Below, piece by piece: positions 7,492 to 14,314 of a stretch of DNA of 14,624 bases. The stretch comes from Patescibacteria group bacterium (lineage in GTDB: Bacteria; Patescibacteriota; Minisyncoccia; CAIUEV01; JAHKAQ01), in assembly GCA_018825765.1 (NCBI GenBank), contig JAHKAQ010000019.1, positions 1 to 14,624 of the forward strand. The letters run 5' to 3'. A program made the translations under genes and the position numbers. How positions within the stretch are numbered: the first letter of the stretch is position 1; each line of letters begins with the position of its first letter. Under the pieces are notes generated by a model. The model made no database searches and was not told the DNA's origin. It worked only from the letters and a program-made list of their open reading frames with translations.

Positions 7492-7519
7492 ATAATACAG
7501 ACAAATAAAAAACTATCAA
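7492..7519 (-). promoter_or_regulatory. Putative promoter of the lipoprotein gene
   Basis: On the - strand TTGATA (7514-7519), 16 bases, TATTAT (7492-7497): five of six matches in each box. The transcript would start near 7485, giving a leader of about 100 nt that holds the duplicated GGGTGCAA segment. Confidence 0.6.
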
Positions 7520-7529
7520 TAAAATCAAA

Positions 7530-8954
7530 TTAAAAAGCCCCCACCCCTCTCACCGCGAACCAAACTGTTCTAAACATAATCAAAATATCCAAAAACACCG
7601 ACGCGTTCTGAATATAATAAATATCATAATCCATATTTTCATGAATCTCCCTGCCGCGATCCGCGGTCAACTGCCAAATGCCGGTAATCCCGGGCTTTAC
7701 CAGCAGCCTTTCTCTCTGGTAATCACTATATTCTCTCACGATGAACCCCATCTCCGGACGCGGACCCACGATGCTCATCTCCCCTTTCAGAGCGTTTAAA
7801 AACTGCGGCAATTCATCCAGGCTCGTTCTTCTTAAATATTTGCCGATTCTCGTTATCCTTTTATCTTCATACCCGACCGGACAATGCTCGTATTTTCTAA
7901 CGTTGCGCTTCATTGTCCTGAATTTATACATTACAAAAGGCTTCCCGTTCTTGCCTATCCTTATTTGTTTAAAAATAACCGGCCCCTTGGAGCTTGTCTT
8001 TATCAGAATCCCGATTACTAAAAAAACCGGCGCCATAAATACCAAAAGCAACAATGAAATTGCAATATCCAGCAATCTCTTTAACGTTCTTGAAAAAAGG
8101 CTAAGCCTCGGCGCCTGCGTTTTCATTAAGGGGATCCCGCCAATGGTCCAAAATCTGGCGCGGTGCAATAAACCGTCCATTAAATTCGGCACGAAAGAGT
8201 AATTTAAATTCGCCTTCTTGGCGTATTTTATGATTTTTAGCATATCCACCATCCTGACTGACGGCGTGGCGATTAACAGCTCTTCTGCCTCTTCTTTTTT
8301 TACAATCTCTTCTAAATTCTCCAGACTCCCGAGAACTGGAATTTCCACGTTAGTCTCGGAAGAATTCGTGCTCACCAATGTCCCTTTTTTTATCTTCTCG
8401 TCCACGAACCCCAAGGGCCAATAGCCCAGCTGCGGCATTTCAAACAACTTCTTCAAAAGCAATTTGCCAACCGGGCAAACGTCGTAAATCAAGATCTTCT
8501 TTACCCATTTACCTTTTTTATGGTTGTTCTTTACCAATTTATAAAAAATATGTCTCTCCAGGAGCGTCAAAGCTATCGTTAGGCCTCCGCCGGTTAAAGC
8601 GATTCCCTTAACCAGGTTAAAATCAAGACTCAAAACAAACCCTATGATCAAAACCGCGGCCATTCCCAATAAGCCCGCTTGCAAAATTTTTCGAGTTTCC
8701 TCAAGATTAAAAATGGTAATCTCTTTTCTATAAAGACCGATTACCTTAAAAATTAAAAGTTGTCCTATTGCGACCGTGGACGCCAAAACCAAAATTTGGT
8801 CTTTTTCTGGAGCTATGTCTTGTCTGATTCCAAACTCCATTAACAGCCAAGCCAAAGCCAAGCCATATCCCAAGACCACGGAAATTAGGTCAACGAAAAA
8901 TTTAGCGGTTTTTAAAATTTGATGATATCTCTGATAAGTTATATTGTAATTCAT
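7530..8954 (-). CDS. Polyprenyl-phosphate sugar-1-phosphate transferase (priming glycosyltransferase)
   Basis: 474 residues, the usual length of the WbaP/WcaJ-type fusions. It would start glycan synthesis by moving a sugar-1-phosphate from a nucleotide sugar to undecaprenyl phosphate at the cytoplasmic face. N-terminal helices lie at about 16-38, 53-75, 91-110 and 116-135. A nucleotide-binding-like middle domain (CoA_binding_3 type) runs about 150-232: KKILIYDVCPVGK, LGYWPLGFVDE, IPVLGSLENLEE. A further hydrophobic helix at 292-319 leads into the catalytic domain: YKFRTM (343-348), TSLDELPQFLNALKGEMS (377-394) with the Asp380-Glu381 dyad, VGPRPE (396-401), and KPGITGIWQL (420-429). All key residues of the Bac_transf family are present. 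The sugar used cannot be told. It is the leftmost gene of a divergent pair with the + glycosyltransferase at 9047. No SD is visible. Confidence 0.95.
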   Translation of the reverse strand: MNYNITYQRYHQILKTAKFFVDLISVVLGYGLALAWLLMEFGIRQDIAPEKDQILVLASTVAIGQLLIFKVIGLYRKEITIFNLEETRKILQAGLLGMAAVLIIGFVLSLDFNLVKGIALTGGGLTIALTLLERHIFYKLVKNNHKKGKWVKKILIYDVCPVGKLLLKKLFEMPQLGYWPLGFVDEKIKKGTLVSTNSSETNVEIPVLGSLENLEEIVKKEEAEELLIATPSVRMVDMLKIIKYAKKANLNYSFVPNLMDGLLHRARFWTIGGIPLMKTQAPRLSLFSRTLKRLLDIAISLLLLVFMAPVFLVIGILIKTSSKGPVIFKQIRIGKNGKPFVMYKFRTMKRNVRKYEHCPVGYEDKRITRIGKYLRRTSLDELPQFLNALKGEMSIVGPRPEMGFIVREYSDYQRERLLVKPGITGIWQLTADRGREIHENMDYDIYYIQNASVFLDILIMFRTVWFAVRGVGAF

Positions 8955-9011
8955 AGAATATTCAAAAAACCAGTCGTTTCCTCGCGAGAATCTTTTCCCG
9001 AAAATTAACCA

Positions 9012-9045
9012 AGTATAGTGACATAAATTACTAATATTGTCAATA
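9012..9045 (-). promoter_or_regulatory. Promoter box for the priming transferase, shared with the Wzz-like gene
   Basis: On the - strand the element TATTGACAATAT-N5-ATTTATG (complement of 9022-9045) contains a perfect TTGACA (9038-9043). A hexamer CACTAT lies 17 bases downstream (9015-9020), and the better TATACT lies at 20 bases (9012-9017). The same 24-base pattern at identical spacing occurs at 11507-11530 on the + strand. On the + strand the overlapping TATAGT (9014-9019) could act as -10 for the gene at 9047, but its -35 (TCTTTT) is poor. Confidence 0.55.
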
Positions 9046-9046
9046 A

Positions 9047-10219
9047 ATGAAAATCACCTTTATTGGACAACGCGGCATTCCGGCTTTTTATAGCGGCATT
9101 GAAACAAGAGTCGAACAGTTAGCGGTCAGAATGGCCCGGAAAGGCCATGATATTACTGTTTACTGCCGAAATTATTATCTCAAAAATCAAAAAAAACCTA
9201 AAAAATATAAAAGGGTAAATTTAATTTATTTGCCCACTATTCGAACCAAACATTTTGACACAATCGTTCACACTTTTTTAGCCTCTGTTCACGCTCTTTT
9301 TTCTAATTACGACGTTATTCATTATCAAGCTCCCGGCCCTTCCTCCCTTAGCTGGATTATTCGCTTCTTAAAAAGAAACACCCTGGTCGTTGCCACTTAC
9401 AACTCCAGGGATCAGTATCATCAAAAATGGGGATTTATTGCGAAAAAATATCTAAACTTTAGCGAAAAAATAATCTCTACAATCCCTCATCTCACTATAA
9501 CTTTAACCAAGTCGCTTAAAAGGGAAGTCAAAAAAAAATACAAAAAAACCCCCATATATATACCGAATGGAACGGCTATTAAAAAAACAACATCTTTTGA
9601 TCGGCTAAAAAAATGGGGATTAAAAAAAAATAAATACGCCTTAACTGTCAATCGACTAGTCAAACACAAAGGCATTCATCTTCTCATTAAAGCTTTTATT
9701 AGGCTTCAAAAATCCAACCATCTACCTAGTAATTTTAAGCTGGTAATTGTTGGAAGCAGTAAAATGCTTCATACGACCCAATATGAAAAACAACTTAAAA
9801 AATTAACCAAAAATAACAAAAATATAATCTTCACCGGCACCCAAAAAAGAAAAGCGCTGGCTCAACTTTTTTCTAACGCTTACTTATTTATCCATCCCTC
9901 CGAAGCTGAGGGTCTTTCAACCGTCATAATAGAGGCCATGGGATGTGGAAAAGCTTTGTTGGTGAGTGATATTAAAGAAAATCTCGAAGCCATTGGATCC
10001 TCGAAAAACGCAATTACTTTCAAAAATAAAAACACCCGGGACTTAACCAGGAAATTAAAAAATCTCCTGGACGACCCTCAAAAAGTAAAAAAACTGGGAA
10101 AGCTAGCTCAAATCTATGCAAAAAAACACTATGATTGGAATAAAATAACCAAACAACACCTGAAAATATATCAAAAAAATCTCAGCCAATTACCCTCCCG
10201 TAAAGAGAAATTAAATTAG
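9047..10219 (+). CDS. GT4-type glycosyltransferase, DUF1972-like N-terminus
   Basis: 390 residues. The start MKITFIGQRGIPAFYSGIET (1-20) is the hallmark of GT4 enzymes with a DUF1972-type acceptor domain, a group that includes rhamnosyltransferases of capsule and rhamnan synthesis. That specificity is family knowledge, not proven here. Other parts: VIHYQAPGPSS (90-100), IPNGT (172-176), then the donor half with LTVNRLVKHKGIHLLIKAF (199-217), KLVIVGSS (231-238), IIFTG (260-264) and HPSEAEGLSTVIIEAMG (283-299), where Glu288 and Glu296 form the E-x7-E donor motif. Codon use is strikingly A-rich with many Lys codons compared with the groEL side. The gene is divergent from the priming transferase and its 3' end overlaps the next - strand gene by 38 bases. 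There is no SD; the shared 12-base promoter palindrome ends one base before the ATG. Confidence 0.93.
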   Translation: MKITFIGQRGIPAFYSGIETRVEQLAVRMARKGHDITVYCRNYYLKNQKKPKKYKRVNLIYLPTIRTKHFDTIVHTFLASVHALFSNYDVIHYQAPGPSSLSWIIRFLKRNTLVVATYNSRDQYHQKWGFIAKKYLNFSEKIISTIPHLTITLTKSLKREVKKKYKKTPIYIPNGTAIKKTTSFDRLKKWGLKKNKYALTVNRLVKHKGIHLLIKAFIRLQKSNHLPSNFKLVIVGSSKMLHTTQYEKQLKKLTKNNKNIIFTGTQKRKALAQLFSNAYLFIHPSEAEGLSTVIIEAMGCGKALLVSDIKENLEAIGSSKNAITFKNKNTRDLTRKLKNLLDDPQKVKKLGKLAQIYAKKHYDWNKITKQHLKIYQKNLSQLPSRKEKLN

Positions 10220-11444
10220 AATAATAGCTATCTTGATCCATCTCTCTTCTTATCCATTGGCCCCCCCTATTCCCCAGAATTCGCGCTTCCTCAAAAGTCA
10301 TTAAATTCACTTTCTCCGCTAACGCCTTTGCGTCTCCAGATTTAAATAAATAACCGTTCACTCCAGGCCTAATTAGTTCTGGATGACCGCCTATACGAGA
10401 AGCAATCACCGGTCTTTTAAAATACATGCTCTCGTAAATCGTAAGCGGAGAATTCTCATACCAGCGAGAAGGGTAAACTACAAATTTAGCCCGTTTGATT
10501 AAAAGAGCCAGATCATCCTTATTTTTAAAACCCATAAAATCTACTCTATTTTTCAAACCAAGTCTTTCAGTTAAACGCTTTAATTCCTTTTCCTCGGGCC
10601 CAATGCCGGCAATTACTAATTTCAAAAAATCATCCCTTACCAATTTTAAAGACTTAATTAAAATATCTACCCCCTTTTCCTTCACTAAACGGCCGAAATA
10701 CAAAGCGTAATTTAAGCGCTCACCTCTCCGCCCTGTTTCATCCTTCCTGTCCCTGGTTTTATTATCAAAGAAAATATAATTCATTAATACCTCCACCTTT
10801 TTTTTCTCAATGCCGAATTCAATCACTTTTTCTTTCATAAACCGACTTGGCGCGATGAAAAGATCAATCTCTCGCGCGTAATCATTGAACACCCGGTTAT
10901 AGTAACGTTCCATCATCCCCGCGAAACTGCGAAAATAGGAATCTTGAATGCATTTGTTTAAAAAACACTGATAATATTTTTTTTTCTTACAGCGCTCACA
11001 AATCTCACCCTGGCTCAATAATTTATGATTCGGACAAATCAACTGATAATCATGCAAGGTCTGCACTATGGGAATTTTGTGTTTCTTTAAAACCTCCACT
11101 ATTGAAGGGGTTAGATGATAGGTAATTAGATGCATATGAGCTATATCCGGCCTGCCTTGTTTTTTAATCAATTCTTCGAGCTTATCCGCCGCTTCCCTTG
11201 AAGAAATAATCCGCCCCAACAACCTTAACTTCTCCGCTAAACCGGTACTATCATTTCTGCTTATAGGAATAGAATTAACGAAATATTTCTCATTATTAGA
11301 AAATAGATTACGGGCATCCTTGGTCGAAAAAACCATTACCTTATCTCCTTTTTTTTCCAAAAGATCAATCAGGCCAAATAAAGCTCCTACCGAGCCCCCG
11401 CTACCTTCTTGACGAAAAAACTTATGAATCTGTAATATCTTCAT
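10182..11444 (-). CDS. GT4-type glycosyltransferase with Cys-cluster insertion
   Basis: 420 residues from the ATG at 11444. The open frame reaches 11474, but MKILQIHKFFRQEGSGGSV is the natural start of the Rossmann half and the ten extra residues are not family-like. Features: HMHLITYHLTPS (103-114), TLHDYQLICPNHKLL (129-143), then a Cys cluster C137, C149-x2-C152, C160, C165. Such clusters are common in a GT4 subgroup with the HDYxxxCPN motif and may bind a metal. The donor half has LYFGRLVKEKGVDILIKSL (248-266), LVIAGIGPEEKELK (276-289) and YPSRWYENSPLTIYESM (324-340), with Glu330 and Glu338 in the E-x7-E motif. It is convergent with, and overlaps, the + glycosyltransferase at 9047. It is divergent from the Wzz-like gene, sharing a 132-base intergenic region. 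The sugar specificity is unknown. Confidence 0.92.
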   Translation of the reverse strand: MKILQIHKFFRQEGSGGSVGALFGLIDLLEKKGDKVMVFSTKDARNLFSNNEKYFVNSIPISRNDSTGLAEKLRLLGRIISSREAADKLEELIKKQGRPDIAHMHLITYHLTPSIVEVLKKHKIPIVQTLHDYQLICPNHKLLSQGEICERCKKKKYYQCFLNKCIQDSYFRSFAGMMERYYNRVFNDYAREIDLFIAPSRFMKEKVIEFGIEKKKVEVLMNYIFFDNKTRDRKDETGRRGERLNYALYFGRLVKEKGVDILIKSLKLVRDDFLKLVIAGIGPEEKELKRLTERLGLKNRVDFMGFKNKDDLALLIKRAKFVVYPSRWYENSPLTIYESMYFKRPVIASRIGGHPELIRPGVNGYLFKSGDAKALAEKVNLMTFEEARILGNRGGQWIRREMDQDSYYSNLISLYGRVIG

Positions 11445-11497
11445 GTTTAAATTTCTATACCTATAAATCCACACCTTAGTGTATATTTACAATTCCT

Positions 11498-11517
11498 TAT
11501 TGTCACTATTGACAATA
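11498..11517. promoter_or_regulatory. Inverted repeat overlapping the Wzz-like gene's -35 box
   Basis: TATTGTCA (11498-11505), CTAT, TGACAATA (11510-11517): an 8-bp perfect dyad covering the TTGACA of the + strand promoter. The position fits an operator. The right half belongs to the 24-base box found also at 9022-9045. Confidence 0.55.
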
Positions 11518-11537
11518 TCTAACATTTATGATATCGT
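11509..11537 (+). promoter_or_regulatory. Promoter of the Wzz-like / polymerase operon
   Basis: TTGACA (11509-11514), exactly 17 bases, TATCGT (11532-11537). The -35 is perfect and the -10 matches at four positions including T, A and the last T. Transcription would begin near 11544, leaving a leader of about 33 nt before the ATG at 11577. Confidence 0.7.
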
Positions 11538-11576
11538 TATCGGTTGTTAAAAATTTATTTAAACCTAAAACATTTC

Positions 11577-12341
11577 ATGAACAACCAGATTATCCATGAA
11601 AAAATTAAGCAAAAACTAGTTAATAGGCATTCAATAACTACTATTATCTTTGTTTCAATCGCAATAGCAGCCCTCTCTTTTTCTGTTTCCACCTTAATTC
11701 CGTCTAAATACCGCTCTAATATGAGCGTCCTGGTGATTCAGAAACAAGACCCGGATAAGGTAGACGCTTACGTGGCTACCCGTTCCGCCGAGTATTTATC
11801 TGAAATTTTAGCTAGAGTAATAAAAACCGACTCTTTCATCGGCAAGCTTTATGAATCTCCTTACCAAATCGAATCCTCGCTAACACAACTCCCGAAAGAT
11901 CCAGAAAAACGCAAAGAGCAATGGGCAAAAATAGTAAGAACCAGAAGGATAAACAACACAGGTATTATTAAGATAAGCGCATACCAGGACACTCAACCGG
12001 CTGCTAAAAGCCTAAGTCAGGCCATTGCCTGGAATCTTACCAATAATGGTAGTCAATACCATGGCGGCAAAGATACAGTGGAAGTAAAACTAATTGACGG
12101 ACCGATTGTGTTCCAAAAGCCACAACCTAGCGTTTGGCTTAACAGCTTGCTGGGACTTATCGTGGGGTTGATAGCTTCAATCACCGGCTGTTATTACATC
12201 AAAGGATTCAATGCGTTTCTATTTAAAAACAAGCCGCTTCAAAAAATCCCTGTAAAACTGGTCCATGAAAACACGGAAAATCTAAAACAGGATTCTAAAA
12301 TAAGAGTAAAAAAATATCCTTTTAGTTATCTAAATTACTAA
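11577..12341 (+). CDS. Wzz-like polysaccharide chain-length regulator (co-polymerase)
   Basis: 254 residues from the ATG at 11577. The frame is open back to a TTG at 11544, but that lies at the predicted transcript start and adds an unlikely leader. Topology is that of PCP/Wzz proteins: a short cytoplasmic N-terminus, helix 1 at about 20-40, an outside domain of about 145 residues rich in charged helices (residues 41-185, including KYRSNMSVLVIQKQDPDKV), a Pro-rich lead-in KPQPS (181-185), and helix 2 at about 186-207. A cytoplasmic tail of about 45 residues follows, without the Walker motifs or Tyr cluster of a fused tyrosine kinase. The role by family is setting glycan chain length with the polymerase. 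The polymerase/ligase gene starts 10 bases downstream, so the two form an operon. Confidence 0.85.
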   Translation: MNNQIIHEKIKQKLVNRHSITTIIFVSIAIAALSFSVSTLIPSKYRSNMSVLVIQKQDPDKVDAYVATRSAEYLSEILARVIKTDSFIGKLYESPYQIESSLTQLPKDPEKRKEQWAKIVRTRRINNTGIIKISAYQDTQPAAKSLSQAIAWNLTNNGSQYHGGKDTVEVKLIDGPIVFQKPQPSVWLNSLLGLIVGLIASITGCYYIKGFNAFLFKNKPLQKIPVKLVHENTENLKQDSKIRVKKYPFSYLNY

Positions 12342-12351
12342 AATCCCATCC

Positions 12352-13782
12352 ATGATGCCTGGAACCGCTTTGCTATCCAACAAACTGATAGGATTCTTAT
12401 TTATGACAGGACTATTAACTATCCTTGTCTATTGTATTTTTTCCGCGCAATCCTTTGTTATGACCTTAATTCTGATTCTAGGATTTCTGCTTATTATAAT
12501 TTTTTTATGGAATCCTATTTTAGGGATATTTCTCTTTTTAATCACCAGGACCCTCTCCGACAGACTGGCTGATAGTTTCTCTTTGGTTATAAATGAAAAC
12601 ATTAGCATTAACATAACTGGTCTTTTAGGTATCACTTTTTTATTCTTAGGCGCCTTTTACGTTATTTCAAAAAAAATCAATATCTTATCCATTCCTTTAA
12701 TCTGGCCCATTATTTTATTCCTTGGCATTGCCGCGGCAAGTATGATCTTTTCCGTGGATATTCAAGCCAGTTTTTATGAACTAACCCGTCTTTTAACCAT
12801 TTTTATCTTTTATATCTTAGCTTACGATATTTTTACAAAAGACTTAAAGATTAAAAAAAATAAGGCTCAATCCAAGTTTGCTCGCCAATTTCCAAAAATT
12901 ATCCTTATTTCCGCTATCATCCCCTTTCTTATAGCTTCATACCAGCTGATCACTAAAACCGGCCTTGGAGGCACCACCGGCATAGAAAGCAGAATCTACG
13001 GCACCTTCATTCACCCTAATAATTTCGCCCTGTTTGCTCTAATAATTTTCGCCGTCACTATTTTTTACGTTCTAAAACAAAAACAAGAGCCAGCTAAAAA
13101 TCCGAACAAATTTCCAATTTATCTAATTTCCGCCTTTAGTTTTTTAATGCTTCTGGCCACCCTTTGCCGGGGAGCAATTTTAGCCGCTCTATGTTTTGCC
13201 TTTATTATAGGTATTTTAAAATCACCTAAAATCATTATCCTCACGGCCACCGCCATGCTGATCCTTTTCTTTGCTTCTGAAAACGTTCACGACCGCATCG
13301 AAGATATCTACAACCCCCCGGCTATTAGCACTATCCGCTGGCGATTTAAACAATGGCAAAGAGGCTGGGAAAGCTTTTCCAGGCGACCCTGGCTTGGTTA
13401 TGGAGTGGGCACCGAACAAAAAGCCTTTAAAATAAATCACGGGCTTTTCGAAGGCTCCTACCACACGCACAACGACTATTTGCGTTCCGCTATTGAATTA
13501 GGAATTATCGGCTTTTCAGCTTACTCTTTTCTTCTTTGCTGGGCCCTGGTTAAACTGCTGCAAGCCTATAAAAGAATCAAATTACCTGTTAATAAGTTGA
13601 TGGCATTAACCGTCCTGGCCTTATTTTTAAGCGTTATACTTTTTTCAGCTTCAGATAATGTCCTGAAAGGAACCGCGGCTATGTGGATCTTATGGGCGCT
13701 TGTAGCGCTTGTGTTAGCCCAGGCAAAAAAACAAGCAGCAAACTTACAAAGAAAGCGGACCGGCCCTGGCCCTATAAACTAG
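12352..13782 (+). CDS. O-antigen polymerase/ligase family membrane protein (Wzy/WaaL-like)
   Basis: 476 residues, nearly all hydrophobic, with roughly ten to twelve membrane helices. The Wzy_C/O-antigen ligase pattern is visible: RIYGTFIHPNNFALF (214-228), LCRGAILAAL (271-280) with the conserved Arg-Gly, a large outer loop about 308-385 with RRPWLGYGVG (344-353), and HTHNDYLRSAIELGIIG (371-387), whose His-Asn pair is typical of the active loop. The family either polymerises lipid-linked repeat units or transfers glycan to an acceptor. The neighbouring chain-length regulator favours polymerase, but the sequence alone does not separate the two. Two ATG codons open the frame (12352 and 12355); neither has an SD. 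It is the last gene of the + operon and is followed by a 27-bp perfect inverted repeat. Confidence 0.9.
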   Translation: MMPGTALLSNKLIGFLFMTGLLTILVYCIFSAQSFVMTLILILGFLLIIIFLWNPILGIFLFLITRTLSDRLADSFSLVINENISINITGLLGITFLFLGAFYVISKKINILSIPLIWPIILFLGIAAASMIFSVDIQASFYELTRLLTIFIFYILAYDIFTKDLKIKKNKAQSKFARQFPKIILISAIIPFLIASYQLITKTGLGGTTGIESRIYGTFIHPNNFALFALIIFAVTIFYVLKQKQEPAKNPNKFPIYLISAFSFLMLLATLCRGAILAALCFAFIIGILKSPKIIILTATAMLILFFASENVHDRIEDIYNPPAISTIRWRFKQWQRGWESFSRRPWLGYGVGTEQKAFKINHGLFEGSYHTHNDYLRSAIELGIIGFSAYSFLLCWALVKLLQAYKRIKLPVNKLMALTVLALFLSVILFSASDNVLKGTAAMWILWALVALVLAQAKKQAANLQRKRTGPGPIN

Positions 13783-13816
13783 TTAGCAACAAAGTTCCGG
13801 CTGCAATAATCCGTGC

Positions 13817-13877
13817 TTAATCAGGGCAGAGACGAAAACTAAACAGGATTTTTAGTTTTCGTCTCTGCCCTGATTAA
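13817..13877. repeat. 27-bp perfect inverted repeat, possible terminator
   Basis: Arms 13817-13843 and 13851-13877 are perfectly complementary over 27 bp around the 7-nt loop CAGGATT. It begins 35 bases after the polymerase/ligase stop, so termination or 3' end protection is likely. Neither strand has a T-run directly after the stem (the + strand continues AAAAACATC), so it is not a textbook intrinsic terminator. The stem is much longer than other terminators in this window (11-16 bp). Confidence 0.85.
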
Positions 13878-13880
13878 AAA

Positions 13881-13941
13881 ACATCTTCAAATAAAAACAA
13901 GCAAAGGAAGATGTCTGTCAGTGGTAGAAAAGGAGGAGAAA
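13881..13941 (+). promoter_or_regulatory. Leader hairpin and strong SD of the small exported protein gene
   Basis: ACATCTTC (13881-13888) and GAAGATGT (13907-13914) form an 8-bp stem with an 18-nt A-rich loop. AAGGAGG (13930-13936) then sits five bases before the ATG at 13942. This SD decides the start and rules out the GTG at 13921, which would place the SD inside the gene. I see no convincing promoter between the 27-bp repeat and the gene. Confidence 0.65.
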
Positions 13942-14214
13942 ATGAGAAAATTTTTGTTTTTTTGTTTCTTGGCGGCCATGACCATGGTCGCCATCGACGT
14001 TTATGCCGCCGGCGCCGGATGCGCCAAACCGGCGCCCCCGCCCGACGCCACCAGGCAGAAGGCGGAGTGGCACCAGCAATCCAGCTTCTCCCATAATGGT
14101 CCCCAAGGCTGGGACCACCGTTGGGGGAGGCGCAACCCGTCCTGGGCTTGTCGGGCATACAAATGCACCGGCAAAGCCGAGGACGGCGGCTGGGTTTACT
14201 GCGAAAGCAGATAA
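13942..14214 (+). CDS. Small exported Cys/Trp-rich protein, function unknown
   Basis: 90 residues. Signal peptide: MRK, hydrophobic run 4-18, and VYA|A as the likely cleavage site after residue 22, leaving a mature chain of about 68 residues. Four Cys remain (27, 70, 75, 87), enough for two disulfides, with C-x4-C-x11-C at the C-terminal end. Five Trp lie in a short span (EWH, GWD, RWG, SWA, GWV). There is a Pro-rich stretch (KPAPPP) after the first Cys. Codon choice is strongly G+C-biased (GCC, GGC, CCC, TGG), unlike the A/T-rich polymerase gene just upstream. The AGAGC around Cys 27 does not make a good lipobox. I recognise no family. The perfect SD suggests strong translation. It could be a secreted effector, a toxin-like peptide or a surface protein; nothing in the sequence selects among these. 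Confidence 0.75.
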   Translation: MRKFLFFCFLAAMTMVAIDVYAAGAGCAKPAPPPDATRQKAEWHQQSSFSHNGPQGWDHRWGRRNPSWACRAYKCTGKAEDGGWVYCESR

Positions 14215-14228
14215 TAAACCCGGCTAAA

Positions 14229-14281
14229 AACCGGAAGCGACGTTATTTACCTTGTCAATACCCATAACGTCGCTTCCGGTT
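14229..14281. repeat. 18-bp perfect inverted repeat after the small exported gene
   Basis: Arms 14229-14246 and 14264-14281 are perfectly complementary over 18 bp (core CCGGAAGCGACG) with a 17-nt loop. It starts 14 bases past the stop codon, so termination is the likely role, but there is no T-run after the stem. The loop holds TTGTCAA (14252-14258), complementary to the TTGACAA that begins at 14280 as the -35 of the next promoter. The repeat and that promoter are therefore fused. Confidence 0.85.
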
Positions 14282-14308
14282 GACAAACTATCTCAAATAC
14301 GCTGTAAT
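14280..14308 (+). promoter_or_regulatory. Promoter of the structured leader
   Basis: A perfect TTGACA (14280-14285), 17 bases, then TGTAAT (14303-14308), five of six to consensus although the second-position A is missing. TAATAC at 19-base spacing is an alternative -10. Transcription would start near 14315. The -35 overlaps the last two bases of the 18-bp inverted repeat. Confidence 0.65.
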
Positions 14309-14314
14309 ACTAAG

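Noticed and set aside
11445..11474. Ten-residue N-terminal extension of the - strand glycosyltransferase
   Set aside because: The family-typical start is MKILQIHKFF at 11444; the extension has no SD and no family-like residues.
11544..11576. TTG start of the Wzz-like gene
   Set aside because: It coincides with the predicted transcript start, and the ATG at 11577 gives the usual short cytoplasmic N-terminus before helix 1.
13921..13941. GTG start giving a seven-residue longer form of the small exported protein
   Set aside because: It would place the SD AAGGAGG inside the gene and put charged residues ahead of the signal peptide; the ATG at 13942 has ideal spacing.
13874..14158. - strand frames opposite the small exported gene
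   Set aside because: They have no SD and an Arg/Trp-rich composition typical of a G+C-rich antisense frame.
13799..14290. Integron attC sites formed by the long inverted repeats
   Set aside because: The stems are perfect and lack the unpaired extrahelical bases and the RYYYAAC/GTTRRRY core pair expected of attC.
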